The notes under the pieces are model-generated. The model saw only the letters and a program-made list of their open reading frames with translations. It was not told the DNA's origin and searched no databases. A stretch of DNA of 64,000 nucleotides from Leptospira paudalimensis. GTDB taxonomy: Bacteria; Spirochaetota; Leptospiria; Leptospirales; Leptospiraceae. The number at the start of each line of letters is the position of its first letter. Position 1 is the stretch's first letter. The stretch is taken from NCBI RefSeq assembly GCF_026151345.1, contig NZ_JAMQPR010000001.1:3358676-3422675 (forward strand), given 5' to 3'. Shown piece after piece: positions 43,377 through 51,343 of this stretch. The position numbers and the translations under genes are program-made.

Positions 43377-44696
43377 TTATATTCCAAAAAGTTTTCTTAT
43401 CACTTCTTCATATTCTTTGAATGCTTTTGAGTTTTTGTTTTTTAAAGTATAGGGAGATGGTCCATTTTGATCAATATGTAGAAAAAGAGAAGTTGAAATT
43501 TCGTGATGGTGTTTGATTTCAATCACTTCATCAAATAGTTTTAAATACCATTTATCTTTTGTTAATTTTCTAATCTCATCACGCCTTACATCATCAAAAT
43601 GTTTTTTACTCGTTTGATCCGTATATGCATTATTAAAAAGAATAGGCAAAACTTCTGGCCCACTCCCATTTCTCTCATACCAAACTTCTGGAATAAATTT
43701 CTCTAATACTTGAACTGCATTATGGATTGCTTGTGCTGCTTGGTAATTCACAGGTATTAATACTGCATCCGAAACAGAAACGCCCATCTTACTAAAAAAA
43801 CTCCAGTTTGTCGGACAATCGATCAAGATATAATCAAATTTACCTCTGCTACTAAACATCTCCAATAACTTTCTAAATTTCTTAATCATAGAATGGCTTA
43901 TTGATTTAGTCGCATACGTAGAGCTATCAAAACGTTCATCACCTTTGATGATGTGTAAATTTTTTTTGATTGGAATTGTTTTGATTCCTTCCTTGATTTC
44001 TTTTCCAAGTAAAATATCAAAGATACTTGTGGATGAATCCATCTTTTTATGATCAATTTTAAAGGAATCGGTTAGATCTCTTTGTTGCGGGTCTAAATCA
44101 ATGAGTAAAACATTTTTCCCTTTTTCCGCTAGTACTCCTGCAAAGTTACCTGTTGTAACTGTTTTACCAACTCCACCTTTATTATTATAAATAGCGATAA
44201 TGGCAGAATTAAAACTTTCTTCGAAATGGAACGGCTTCTTTAAATATTTTTTTAACGTGGTGATTGATTTATCTGTATTTGTTTCTAAGTTTAAAATTTC
44301 TGTTAAAGGAAAAATTATATTTTCTTTCCTTTTGAAAATCTGTGCGTTTTTGCCATTGATCAATAATCCAAATGGAACCTGCTGTAATTCTTTTGAACGC
44401 ATATATTCAAATAATTGAAATTTTGTATCTAAGTATGGTTTTCCATTGGGATCAGATAAATTGACTGAATTTGATTTTGTTTCAATCACTAGAAAAGGTT
44501 TTTGATCTACATAACAAACAAAGTCTGCTTCACCACAATTTTTTAAGGATACTTTATCTCGAAAGTTTTCATTGTTAAAACCGAACAATTGAATGAGTGG
44601 TAATACCAATCGAGTTTCTACTTCTGATTCTCTTCCATTCTGTTTTAGAGTTTTTATAATATTTGAAAATTCGTGATTCTTTTTTTGTGAGGCCAT
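43377..44696 (-). CDS. Orphan ParA-type ATPase fused to an HsdR-N-like nuclease domain
   Basis: A 439-residue two-domain protein. Residues ~10-145 look like the type I restriction HsdR N-terminal (PD-(D/E)xK) domain: EVETRLVLPLIQLFG, GEADFVCYVDQKPFLVIETK (motif D...ExK) and FQLFEYMRS (the QxxxY motif). Residues ~160-439 form a ParA/MinD ATPase: NNKGGVGKTVTTGN (deviant Walker A), LLIDLDPQQRDLT and YILIDCPTNWSFF (Walker B-like), then SVSDAVLIPVNYQAAQA. No parB, modification or specificity gene is adjacent, and the flanks are unrelated. Domain calls are by motif; a defence or DNA-positioning role is inference. Confidence 0.82.
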   Translation of the reverse strand: MASQKKNHEFSNIIKTLKQNGRESEVETRLVLPLIQLFGFNNENFRDKVSLKNCGEADFVCYVDQKPFLVIETKSNSVNLSDPNGKPYLDTKFQLFEYMRSKELQQVPFGLLINGKNAQIFKRKENIIFPLTEILNLETNTDKSITTLKKYLKKPFHFEESFNSAIIAIYNNKGGVGKTVTTGNFAGVLAEKGKNVLLIDLDPQQRDLTDSFKIDHKKMDSSTSIFDILLGKEIKEGIKTIPIKKNLHIIKGDERFDSSTYATKSISHSMIKKFRKLLEMFSSRGKFDYILIDCPTNWSFFSKMGVSVSDAVLIPVNYQAAQAIHNAVQVLEKFIPEVWYERNGSGPEVLPILFNNAYTDQTSKKHFDDVRRDEIRKLTKDKWYLKLFDEVIEIKHHHEISTSLFLHIDQNGPSPYTLKNKNSKAFKEYEEVIRKLFGI

Positions 44697-44808
44697 AGGA
44701 TGGTGTTATAAGATACTAACTGTCATTATTCTAAGATTCCAAAAGATATGGCAAAACATATTTCTACCCGATTCTCAGACTAAAGTCACATGATAAAAGC
44801 GAATCTCC

Positions 44809-44915
44809 GCGCCAGGGACTGTAGCGGACATCCTTTCGGGAAACGAAAGATGGAAGCGTAAGGCCCGGTCATGTTTCAATTGGATATGAAATTCCATCCT
44901 TTTGAGGCGCCCCAA
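44809..44915 (-). ncRNA. Two-hairpin structured intergenic element, copy 2
   Basis: On the minus strand it reads TTGGGGCG, a hairpin of different sequence (TTTCA/TGAAA), GACCGGGCCTTACGCTTCC, a second hairpin (CTTTCG/CGAAAG), then GGATGTCCGCTACAGTCCCT and GCGC. The constant blocks match copy 1 at 23471-23561 and only the stems differ. It fills the gap between the divergent nuclease-ParA and TetR genes. The remaining ~150 bp of that gap contains the operator-like site before the TetR gene and nothing else supported. Confidence 0.55.
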
Positions 44916-44941
44916 CCTTAAAAAAAGACTTTACAAAATTA

Positions 44942-44960
44942 AACGAACGATCGTACTAAT
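44942..44960 (+). promoter_or_regulatory. Operator-like site before the TetR gene
   Basis: AACGAACGATCGTACTAAT ends 3 bases before the start codon at 44964 and contains the palindromic core ACGATCGT. The reverse complement recurs with one mismatch at 45611-45629, inside the start of the next gene. Position and palindromy fit autoregulation by the TetR protein encoded next to it. Confidence 0.6.
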
Positions 44961-44963
44961 ATT

Positions 44964-45554
44964 ATGAGCAAGGGCGAAGAGACAAAATCATTGATTTTAG
45001 ACCGGGCTGTTCAAATTGCGAGTGTGCAAGGTTTGGAAGGGCTTACCATTGGAACTCTTGCAGAAGAATTGGGAATGTCCAAAAGTGGTCTCTTTGCTAA
45101 ATTTTCTTCGAAGGAAAATCTCCAAATCGATGTTTTGCGAAAAGGGAGTGAACTTTTTCGGCGTTATGTGTTATACCCCGCATTAAAATCCAAACCAGGA
45201 ATTACAAGATTACGGAATGCGTTTGTAAGTTGGCTTGATTGGTCCAATCGTTCTGATTTGCCTGGTGGATGTTTGTTTTTGGCATCAAGTTCGGAGTTTG
45301 ATGACAGACCTGGGATTGTGCGTGATCATCTACGTAAAATCCAACTCTCATGGCATTCTTCCTTAAAACAATTTGTAGAAGAAGCCAAAGAAAAAGGAGA
45401 GTTAGATCCGAAAACAAATGTGGAACAATTGGTCCAAGAAATTTGGGGCCTTGTCTTATCCTTTCATTTTTACAATCGATTATTGGAAGATAAATCTTCC
45501 GAAAAACGAACCAAACAATGTTTTAACGAATTAATCAAACGAAATATGAAATAA
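44964..45554 (+). CDS. TetR/AcrR family transcriptional repressor
   Basis: A 196-residue regulator. The N-terminal helix-turn-helix lies at about residues 25-45 (LTIGTLAEELGMSKSGLFAK with the conserved S-x-x-L/x-F/Y pattern), followed by FSSKENLQIDVLR. The C-terminal ligand domain is helical with the family's frequent CLFLASSSEFDDRPG segment (TetR_C_6-like, G-C-x-F). It directly precedes an alpha/beta hydrolase gene, 47 bp on. Both genes begin at matching 19-bp sites, so it probably represses itself and the hydrolase until a ligand binds. Confidence 0.9.
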   Translation: MSKGEETKSLILDRAVQIASVQGLEGLTIGTLAEELGMSKSGLFAKFSSKENLQIDVLRKGSELFRRYVLYPALKSKPGITRLRNAFVSWLDWSNRSDLPGGCLFLASSSEFDDRPGIVRDHLRKIQLSWHSSLKQFVEEAKEKGELDPKTNVEQLVQEIWGLVLSFHFYNRLLEDKSSEKRTKQCFNELIKRNMK

Positions 45555-45601
45555 ACAAATACCATTTTGGATGCGAAAACCAAGAAATACAGGAGATGAT
45601 T

Positions 45602-46471
45602 ATGAATACAATTAGCACGATCGTTCGTTCTTTAAACGGAGAATACCCAATCCCTATGGAAAAAAAATGGGAATTTGCAAAAAAGAATCCGACTTGGATA
45701 GGATTTGTCACCGTTCAAAAGTTTTTGAAAACACAGAAACAAAGTCCTTCCAGAAAGGAAATGGAAGTATTAGAAAAGGCAACCAAATCAATGTTAAACG
45801 TAAGAGAACATAAAATTCAATATTATATTTGGAATTCGGAAGGAGATTCAAAAGGAACCATTTTACTCATCCATGGATGGAATGGTCATACTGGCAACTT
45901 TTCCAGGTTTATCCCATCCCTCATCGAAGAGGGATATAAAGTTATAGGAATAGATTTACCGGGCCATGGATTTTCTTCAGGCCGGTATTCCAATATTGTT
46001 TTATCTGCAAAAATTGTAAAAGAACTCACAAATCAGATTGGAGATCCAAATTTTATCATTACACATTCTTTTGGTGGAGCTGTTGCGACAGTAGCACAAG
46101 AGTTAGGTGTCAGTGCAAACAAATTGGTTTATATTGCACCACCATCCAAATTGGAATTATTGATCCAGGACTTTAGTAGGCATTTTGACTTAACGGAAAT
46201 GGAAGAAATCAATATGCGTTTGGTTTTGGAGAAAAAAGTCAAACGAACCATGGCAAGTATAGATTTAGAAACTTCTGGTCCCAACTTTAAGAATCAACTA
46301 TTAGTCATTCATGACCGAGATGATGTTGAAATCCCTTACAGTATGGGTGAGGTAGTTGCAAGATCATGGAAACAAGGAAAACTCATCACAACAAATGGAC
46401 TAGGTCATAAAATGATATTACGATCCGACACAGTGAGGGATGAGATATTAAATTTTTTATCCAATAACTAA
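45602..46471 (+). CDS. Alpha/beta hydrolase
   Basis: A 289-residue serine hydrolase. Start at ATG 45602 with AGGAG six bases upstream; the ATG at 45596 overlaps that ribosome binding site. Motifs: ILLIHGWNGHTGNF (oxyanion loop), FIITHSFGGAVATVAQE with the nucleophile elbow H-S-F-G-G, the acid LLVIHDRDDVEIPY and the His in NGLGHKMILR. The triad is thus Ser/Asp/His. An N-terminal ~65-residue cap precedes the fold. Substrate unknown; probably a lipid or ester connected to the adjacent TetR regulator. Confidence 0.87.
   Translation: MNTISTIVRSLNGEYPIPMEKKWEFAKKNPTWIGFVTVQKFLKTQKQSPSRKEMEVLEKATKSMLNVREHKIQYYIWNSEGDSKGTILLIHGWNGHTGNFSRFIPSLIEEGYKVIGIDLPGHGFSSGRYSNIVLSAKIVKELTNQIGDPNFIITHSFGGAVATVAQELGVSANKLVYIAPPSKLELLIQDFSRHFDLTEMEEINMRLVLEKKVKRTMASIDLETSGPNFKNQLLVIHDRDDVEIPYSMGEVVARSWKQGKLITTNGLGHKMILRSDTVRDEILNFLSNN
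45611..45629 (-). promoter_or_regulatory. Second operator-like site inside the hydrolase start
   Basis: The reverse complement of 45611-45629 is AACGAACGATCGTGCTAAT, 18 of 19 identical with the site before the TetR gene and in inverted orientation. It lies at codons 4-10 of the hydrolase. Such conservation across coding DNA is unexpected unless it is bound. Confidence 0.55.
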
Positions 46472-46492
46472 CACTCAAATCATTAGGATATG

Positions 46493-48058
46493 TTATTGAT
46501 TTCCCATAGAAGCCAAGGTATTGGCTTCTTCTTTGATCATTTGGATATGTTCTTCCAAGTCTTTTGAAGCACGACTGATTTCATTCACTTCCATCTCCAA
46601 TTGGATAATCCCTTTGGAGGCTTCTTTTTGACCTAATAATTGTTCTTTGGTGGATCCGGCAATCTGATTCGAAAGTTCCCTGATTTGAGACAATTCCGAT
46701 AAAATGGAAGATAAAGTGTTCCGTTGTTCGATATAAAGTTGGTTCATATTTTGGATTTGTACTAACGTTTGGTTTAGGCGATCAATTTGCGACTTTGCAA
46801 GTTCACCGGTATTTTTTGATGCATTCCTTGCATTGGTGATGATCTCTTTTGAACTTTTGACAACACTTGAAATTCGTTTTACGTTATTCTTAGTAAATTC
46901 AGCAAGTTTACTCACTTCATTGGCAACTACAGCAAAACCTTTACCAACATCACCCGCACGAGCAGCTTCAATTGAGGCATTTAACGCAAGTAAGTTTGTC
47001 TTTTCGCCAATTTCTGCAACAATATTATTAATTTCATTCACTTGGTCAAATGAGGCTTGGATGGATTCCAAATGAGATGCAGTTTGGTCTGCCACTTCAG
47101 TAACGGACATACTTTCCTTTTTATTGATTTCTGCAATTTCCACGAGTTGTTCACTTTGGATTAAAATTTGGTCGACTGTTTCTTTTAATTCTACTGTATC
47201 AGCAACCATACTTTGTACTTTATTATTCTGTTCTTCAATGGAAACTCCATTGGATTCAAAGGAACTTGAAAGTTCAGAAATCACAGCAGTGATCTCTTCC
47301 AAAGAAGCCGCTTGTGATTCTAATTTTACAGATGTATCGGAAACAAATTTACTAAAATTATTAATTGAAGATTCTAATTTGAGTGCAGCATTTGCAGAAA
47401 CTTTACTTCGTTCTTTTGTTTGGTTCAGGAGCACTTCTGCTTCATCGGCTTTGATATCCGCTAAAGAACTAATTTTTGTCAAAAGTTGGACTAATAAACT
47501 GACAATGTATCCTGCAATCATGATGAAAATTGGTTTCATCACTTCACCTGCTAAACCAACATATCCTATTTCTTGTGATTGTTTTGGATCTACTGAAAGT
47601 TGGACACCACCGACATTCACCGCAACTATCAAAGCTATCGCTGATAAGACAGAACCTAAAAGTGAGTTCATTAAAACAAATTTACGATCTCCTAAAAATC
47701 CAGAATAAATCGCGTTAAAGAAAAAGATAAAATACACAACTGCATTCGAAAGAGCCGCTTCTGCTTCTTCTAAACTCAACGTACAATCTAAGATAATGGT
47801 TAACGATAAAACTAATGTGTCCATTAAGATGAGAATTTTATGAAACCAAGTGGGTGGGTTTGTTTTTTTTTCTAATACATAAGCAAGTGCACAATAAAAA
47901 CCCATTGTACACGTTCCAATCATATGGATGATGAACATCTTCGGCTGGAATTCATCTTTGGCCCCAATCATGGCAAGTAGGAAGAGTAATACTAATCCAA
48001 AACGAATTCGGTTGATGATGATTTTTCCCTGTTTCCAAAGATCTGCGATTGATAACAC
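46493..48058 (-). CDS. Methyl-accepting chemotaxis protein with a six-helix membrane sensor
   Basis: A 521-residue chemoreceptor. The N-terminal ~200 residues hold six predicted membrane helices with only short loops ([58 protein letters not shown] among them), so sensing is probably in the membrane. There is no clear HAMP domain. The cytoplasmic signalling tip is intact: [20 protein letters not shown] followed by [18 protein letters not shown]. It resembles the receptor at 57430-58992 along its whole length and is convergent with the hydrolase gene. Ligand unknown. Confidence 0.9.
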   Translation of the reverse strand: MLSIADLWKQGKIIINRIRFGLVLLFLLAMIGAKDEFQPKMFIIHMIGTCTMGFYCALAYVLEKKTNPPTWFHKILILMDTLVLSLTIILDCTLSLEEAEAALSNAVVYFIFFFNAIYSGFLGDRKFVLMNSLLGSVLSAIALIVAVNVGGVQLSVDPKQSQEIGYVGLAGEVMKPIFIMIAGYIVSLLVQLLTKISSLADIKADEAEVLLNQTKERSKVSANAALKLESSINNFSKFVSDTSVKLESQAASLEEITAVISELSSSFESNGVSIEEQNNKVQSMVADTVELKETVDQILIQSEQLVEIAEINKKESMSVTEVADQTASHLESIQASFDQVNEINNIVAEIGEKTNLLALNASIEAARAGDVGKGFAVVANEVSKLAEFTKNNVKRISSVVKSSKEIITNARNASKNTGELAKSQIDRLNQTLVQIQNMNQLYIEQRNTLSSILSELSQIRELSNQIAGSTKEQLLGQKEASKGIIQLEMEVNEISRASKDLEEHIQMIKEEANTLASMGNQ

Positions 48059-48234
48059 TCTATACCCTCAAAATACAAACTTACCTATCCTTTTGGGAAT
48101 TTAGGCAATAACTTGGTGATCGACAATAGTCTACTAAAAAAAAGGAATGAATCTTACTGTCGAGTTTGAATTTTTAACTAATGAATTGGATTTTTTGACC
48201 TCTTTGGATCATTCTCCAATGGGAAAGGAATGTG

Positions 48235-48654
48235 ATGGTGGCAAAACAAGCGGGTTATTCTGGAAAATCGGTCATTGAAAAATTGGGGATCAAGGACAAT
48301 ATGTCCCTCTATTTTCTAAATCTTCCAAATGGACTCAATTTGGAAGATTGGGGGAAAATGCCTGAACCGGTCAAAATTGCCAAATCACTCGTGAAGGAAC
48401 TCGACTTCATCCATTGTTTTTTTACCTCACTTGCAGATTACCAAAAATCACTCCCGAAACTCCAATCCCATTTGAAACCCAACGGTATGATATGGGTTTC
48501 ATGGCCCAAAAAAACTTCCAAAATTGTTTCTGATTTAGATGAAAACAAAATCCGAGATTTTGCCTTGGGTTTGGGCCTTGTGGACACCAAAGTCTGCGCG
48601 ATCGATCCCATTTGGTCGGGCCTCAAGTTGGTGATCCGGAAATCAAACCGCTAA
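48235..48654 (+). CDS. DUF3052-like protein
   Basis: A 139-residue cytosolic protein matching the DUF3052 pattern: AGYSGKSVIEKLGIKDNM, LNLPNGLNLEDW, FIHCFFTSLADYQKSLPKLQ, LKPNGMIWVSWPKK and ALGLGLVDTKVCAIDPIWSG. ATG at 48235 has AAGGAA upstream; the GTG at 48232 does not fit as well. The family is described as small proteins often near regulators; its function is unknown. The fold looks like a Rossmann-type methyltransferase remnant, which I cannot confirm. Confidence 0.75.
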   Translation: MVAKQAGYSGKSVIEKLGIKDNMSLYFLNLPNGLNLEDWGKMPEPVKIAKSLVKELDFIHCFFTSLADYQKSLPKLQSHLKPNGMIWVSWPKKTSKIVSDLDENKIRDFALGLGLVDTKVCAIDPIWSGLKLVIRKSNR

Positions 48655-48690
48655 ATCCAGAAAGTTTTTGAATTTGGAATCGTTATAAAA

Positions 48691-48721
48691 TTGTCACAAA
48701 ACAACCCTTCGATTGTGACAA
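48691..48721. promoter_or_regulatory. 9-bp inverted repeat TTGTCACAA / TTGTGACAA
   Basis: TTGTCACAA (48691-48699) and its exact reverse complement (48713-48721) with a 13-base centre, 37 bp after the DUF3052 stop and 49 bp before the Pho-box-like array. It may end transcription or bind a regulator; no T tract follows on the plus strand. Confidence 0.4.
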
Positions 48722-48769
48722 ACTTCCATTTTCGAAAAAAAATGCTCACCAAACGGGCAGTTTTGCTCC

Positions 48770-48825
48770 CTGTAACCAATTTGTAATATTCTTGTCATCC
48801 AATCATAACATGGATTCAATATGTT
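48770..48825 (+). promoter_or_regulatory. Four-unit Pho-box-like array and -10 upstream of the porin gene
   Basis: CTGTAAC (48770-48776), TTGTAAT (48781-48787), TTGTCAT (48792-48798) and TCATAAC (48803-48809) repeat strictly every 11 bases with 4-base spacers. A -10-like TATGTT lies at 48820-48825. The same element type stands before exbB at 21089. The porin start is at 48901. Confidence 0.6.
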
Positions 48826-48900
48826 TGTAACCAGACTGAAACATTGTAATGGAGGTATCCTCTATTGAAATGAATCCAAATCAGTACAGACAAACATCGA

Positions 48901-50574
48901 ATGAATACCATCACAAAAGTAACTCTGGGACTCTTACTATTTGTTAGCACACTTTCTGCCGAACCAGAAGTGACCCGAACAAACGAACCAAATCCCGCAG
49001 AAAACCAATCGAAAAAACCTCAAACGAAGGTTTACCAAGAACTCTACGAAGACACCGAAACTGGGCAAATTTATTCAAAACCAGGACCCAATCGTGTGAA
49101 GGTGGAATATAACCGTCCCCTTTCCAACGGAAATGCAACAACCTTACCCGATGCATTTGCACACAGGCCCGATGATACGGCAAAAGAGAAATTAACGATT
49201 TATGGCCGTATCCAATTTAGAGGAGTCTCTGGTTCTGAAGATTCTCTCTTCAGCAATGGTCATAGAGATTTTAATAATGTGGATTGGAACTTCAGACGTT
49301 TACGATTAGGTGCTCAATACGAAAACGATTGGTGGGGAACTAATATCCAACTCCGATTGGAGAACATGTTGAATCGACCTGATATTGTCCAAACTACAAG
49401 TACTTTAAATTATTTAGATGCGAATGGTAGACCAGCAACAACGAGTTATGTATCCAACACTCGATTAAAAGACAATCGTGGTTACATTCACGAAGCATTT
49501 GGGTATGCAAAAATACCTTATGCTGGATTACGTTTTGTGTTCGGTCAATTGCCAACTCAATTCAGCCGTGAATACTTACAATCGTCAGCGAACTTCGTCA
49601 CATTAGAACGAAGTATGATCGTAAATGCCATTCCACAATTTGATCATGGTGTTATGATCCAAGCAACTCCACTGAAAGAATTAGATCACAAATGGGAACG
49701 ATACTTACAAGTTTCCTTAATGGTGAGTAACGGAAAAGGTGGTGGTGGTGATTATGGTACTGGTAGAAGACAAGACTTAACAACCGCGAATCGTTATGGA
49801 GCAATTAATACATCCCCTATGTATTATGCACGAGCACAAGTGAATGTGTTTGGTGGATTAAAACGAGAATCTGACGGAAAAATGGTGAATTGGCAAGAAG
49901 GAGAAGAAATTTTCCAACGAGAGATGAAATGGTCTTTGGGTGCAGGGTATCTACAAACCCAAAATTTAATTACGCCAGCACTTTACGTTCCTGAATACAC
50001 ACCTGGTACAACAAGTGGGATTCAATTATTAACTTCACAAGGATCGAATCCAGATCGCGGAAGTTTAGATGCAAGTGGAAATCCAAACTTTTTAGTTCAG
50101 AATTCTGTTCCTACACTAGCTCGACCAAAAATGGGATTAGTGGGACACACTTACGATACAACGTTTACTTACAAAGGTATTTATTTATCGGGTGCTTATA
50201 CAAAGTTTGGTGGTGCTGCATCAAATGATCTATATGGATACCATGGAACTATTGGTTATAACATTCCATTTTTGGATCGTTATTATATCATGCCATTGTT
50301 AAAATACGAATACATCCAAGGAGATTTTAATCGAAATGGAAAAGTAGATCCTACTGATTCTTTAAGAGTGTATTGGGCAGGTTTAAACTTGTTTGGTGAT
50401 AAACATCACTTCAAAGCACAACTCTACTATCAAATTTTAGGAAATCAATTTGATGTAAATCCTAACACAGGAAACTCAATGCCAATTGACGATAGACGCG
50501 TTTATTTACAATTCCAAGCAAACTTTTGGACGGGTGTTGTTTCTCCAGAAGCTTACAGTTATAGGCCAAACTAA
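48901..50574 (+). CDS. Outer-membrane porin, OprO/OprP-like
   Basis: A 557-residue beta-barrel porin. Signal peptide VTLGLLLFVSTLSAEPE; an N-terminal ~75-residue polar extension (KVYQELYEDTETGQIYSKPG), then the barrel with KLTIYGRIQFRGVSGSED, NFRRLRLGAQYENDWWGTNI and YIHEAFGYAKIPYAGLRFVFG-type strands. A C-terminal Phe is absent (SYRPN end). The short plug-side loops and YGRI...RRLRLG arrangement recall phosphate-selective porins, which fits the Pho-box-like array in front, but selectivity is not readable. No clear Shine-Dalgarno precedes the ATG at 48901; a GGAGGT at 48851 lies too far upstream. A lipoprotein gene follows 11 bp later. Confidence 0.8.
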   Translation: MNTITKVTLGLLLFVSTLSAEPEVTRTNEPNPAENQSKKPQTKVYQELYEDTETGQIYSKPGPNRVKVEYNRPLSNGNATTLPDAFAHRPDDTAKEKLTIYGRIQFRGVSGSEDSLFSNGHRDFNNVDWNFRRLRLGAQYENDWWGTNIQLRLENMLNRPDIVQTTSTLNYLDANGRPATTSYVSNTRLKDNRGYIHEAFGYAKIPYAGLRFVFGQLPTQFSREYLQSSANFVTLERSMIVNAIPQFDHGVMIQATPLKELDHKWERYLQVSLMVSNGKGGGGDYGTGRRQDLTTANRYGAINTSPMYYARAQVNVFGGLKRESDGKMVNWQEGEEIFQREMKWSLGAGYLQTQNLITPALYVPEYTPGTTSGIQLLTSQGSNPDRGSLDASGNPNFLVQNSVPTLARPKMGLVGHTYDTTFTYKGIYLSGAYTKFGGAASNDLYGYHGTIGYNIPFLDRYYIMPLLKYEYIQGDFNRNGKVDPTDSLRVYWAGLNLFGDKHHFKAQLYYQILGNQFDVNPNTGNSMPIDDRRVYLQFQANFWTGVVSPEAYSYRPN

Positions 50575-50585
50575 AAGGAATATTT

Positions 50586-51065
50586 ATGAAAATTAAATTA
50601 ACATTCATGATGAGAATCATTTTAACACTTTCACTTTCGTTATTCCTTTTAAATTGCCAATCAAAGGAACAAGACAGAGAAGGTATCTCTTCCCTTATCA
50701 TCAACAATATACTCAATGGTGGAGTTGATAGAAACAAGTCTCTTGTGATTATGGAAGTTGCCGATTTAGGTGGTTCTTACACAGGTAATTGTTATGATAC
50801 GTTCCAACTCAATGGTGGAAATATTGGACCTACATCTTATTTCAACACTCCACCAGGTGGTGCTGGCGGACTATTGAATACGAACATTAAAAAATACAAT
50901 GTATCAACATCGAGTTGTACTGATTTGGGATTTGCAAGTGGAACCAATTTTGGTTCAACATCACAAAGACCTAACCCAAATGATGGCTTCACATTTAAAA
51001 TGTATACTTGTGATCCCAATAACAATCCTTGTTCGAGATCTGCGATTACGGCATCTGGTTTTTAA
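50586..51065 (+). CDS. Small lipoprotein of unknown function
   Basis: A 159-residue lipoprotein with lipobox LFLLNC and AAAGGAATATTT before the ATG. The mature part is rich in Gly, Asn, Thr, Ser and Pro with four Cys (NCYD, SCTD, TCDP, PCSR). I recognise no family; GSYTGNCYDTFQLNGGNIGP recalls secreted Leptospira Asn-rich lipoproteins. It is 11 bp after the porin gene and followed by a strong terminator, so it is likely cotranscribed with the porin and could be a partner at the outer membrane. Confidence 0.68.
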   Translation: MKIKLTFMMRIILTLSLSLFLLNCQSKEQDREGISSLIINNILNGGVDRNKSLVIMEVADLGGSYTGNCYDTFQLNGGNIGPTSYFNTPPGGAGGLLNTNIKKYNVSTSSCTDLGFASGTNFGSTSQRPNPNDGFTFKMYTCDPNNNPCSRSAITASGF

Positions 51066-51106
51066 TCAAACCAGATTCACTCGGTTTTTAGATAAATTCG
51101 TAACTC

Positions 51107-51137
51107 CACAAAAGGATAAATCCACTATCCTTTTGTG
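51107..51137 (+). terminator. Rho-independent terminator after the porin-lipoprotein operon
   Basis: A perfect 12-bp stem CACAAAAGGATA/TATCCTTTTGTG (51107-51118 with 51126-51137) with a 7-base loop, extended by ACTC/AGT with one bulge, then TTTTG. It lies 42 bp after the lipoprotein stop. Confidence 0.65.
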
Positions 51138-51287
51138 AGTTTTGTCATGATCCCACTTATTTTAATCCATTTACTTCCAAAAATGCAACGAAGTGTTCAG
51201 AAATAACTTTGGTTTCTGACTCTAAGATGATAAAAAAAGATAGAATCTCTTCTTTCTGATTTAGAATATTACTCCGATGAACATCCG

Positions 51288-51321
51288 TTCATAACTCAAT
51301 TGGTTAATGTTTGGTTATGAA
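51288..51321. promoter_or_regulatory. 8-bp inverted repeat before the symporter operon
   Basis: TTCATAAC (51288-51295) and GTTATGAA (51314-51321) with an 18-base centre, ending 22 bp before the ATG of the symporter gene. It is a candidate operator or hairpin leader for the four-gene plus-strand operon. Confidence 0.35.
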
Positions 51322-51343
51322 GGTTCGCTAGGAAGATTCAAAT

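Noticed and set aside
47124..47708. A 194-residue plus-strand ORF inside the chemoreceptor gene
   Set aside because: It is the antisense shadow of a clear MCP signalling domain; composition is biased Ser/Thr and no ribosome binding site or domain is present.
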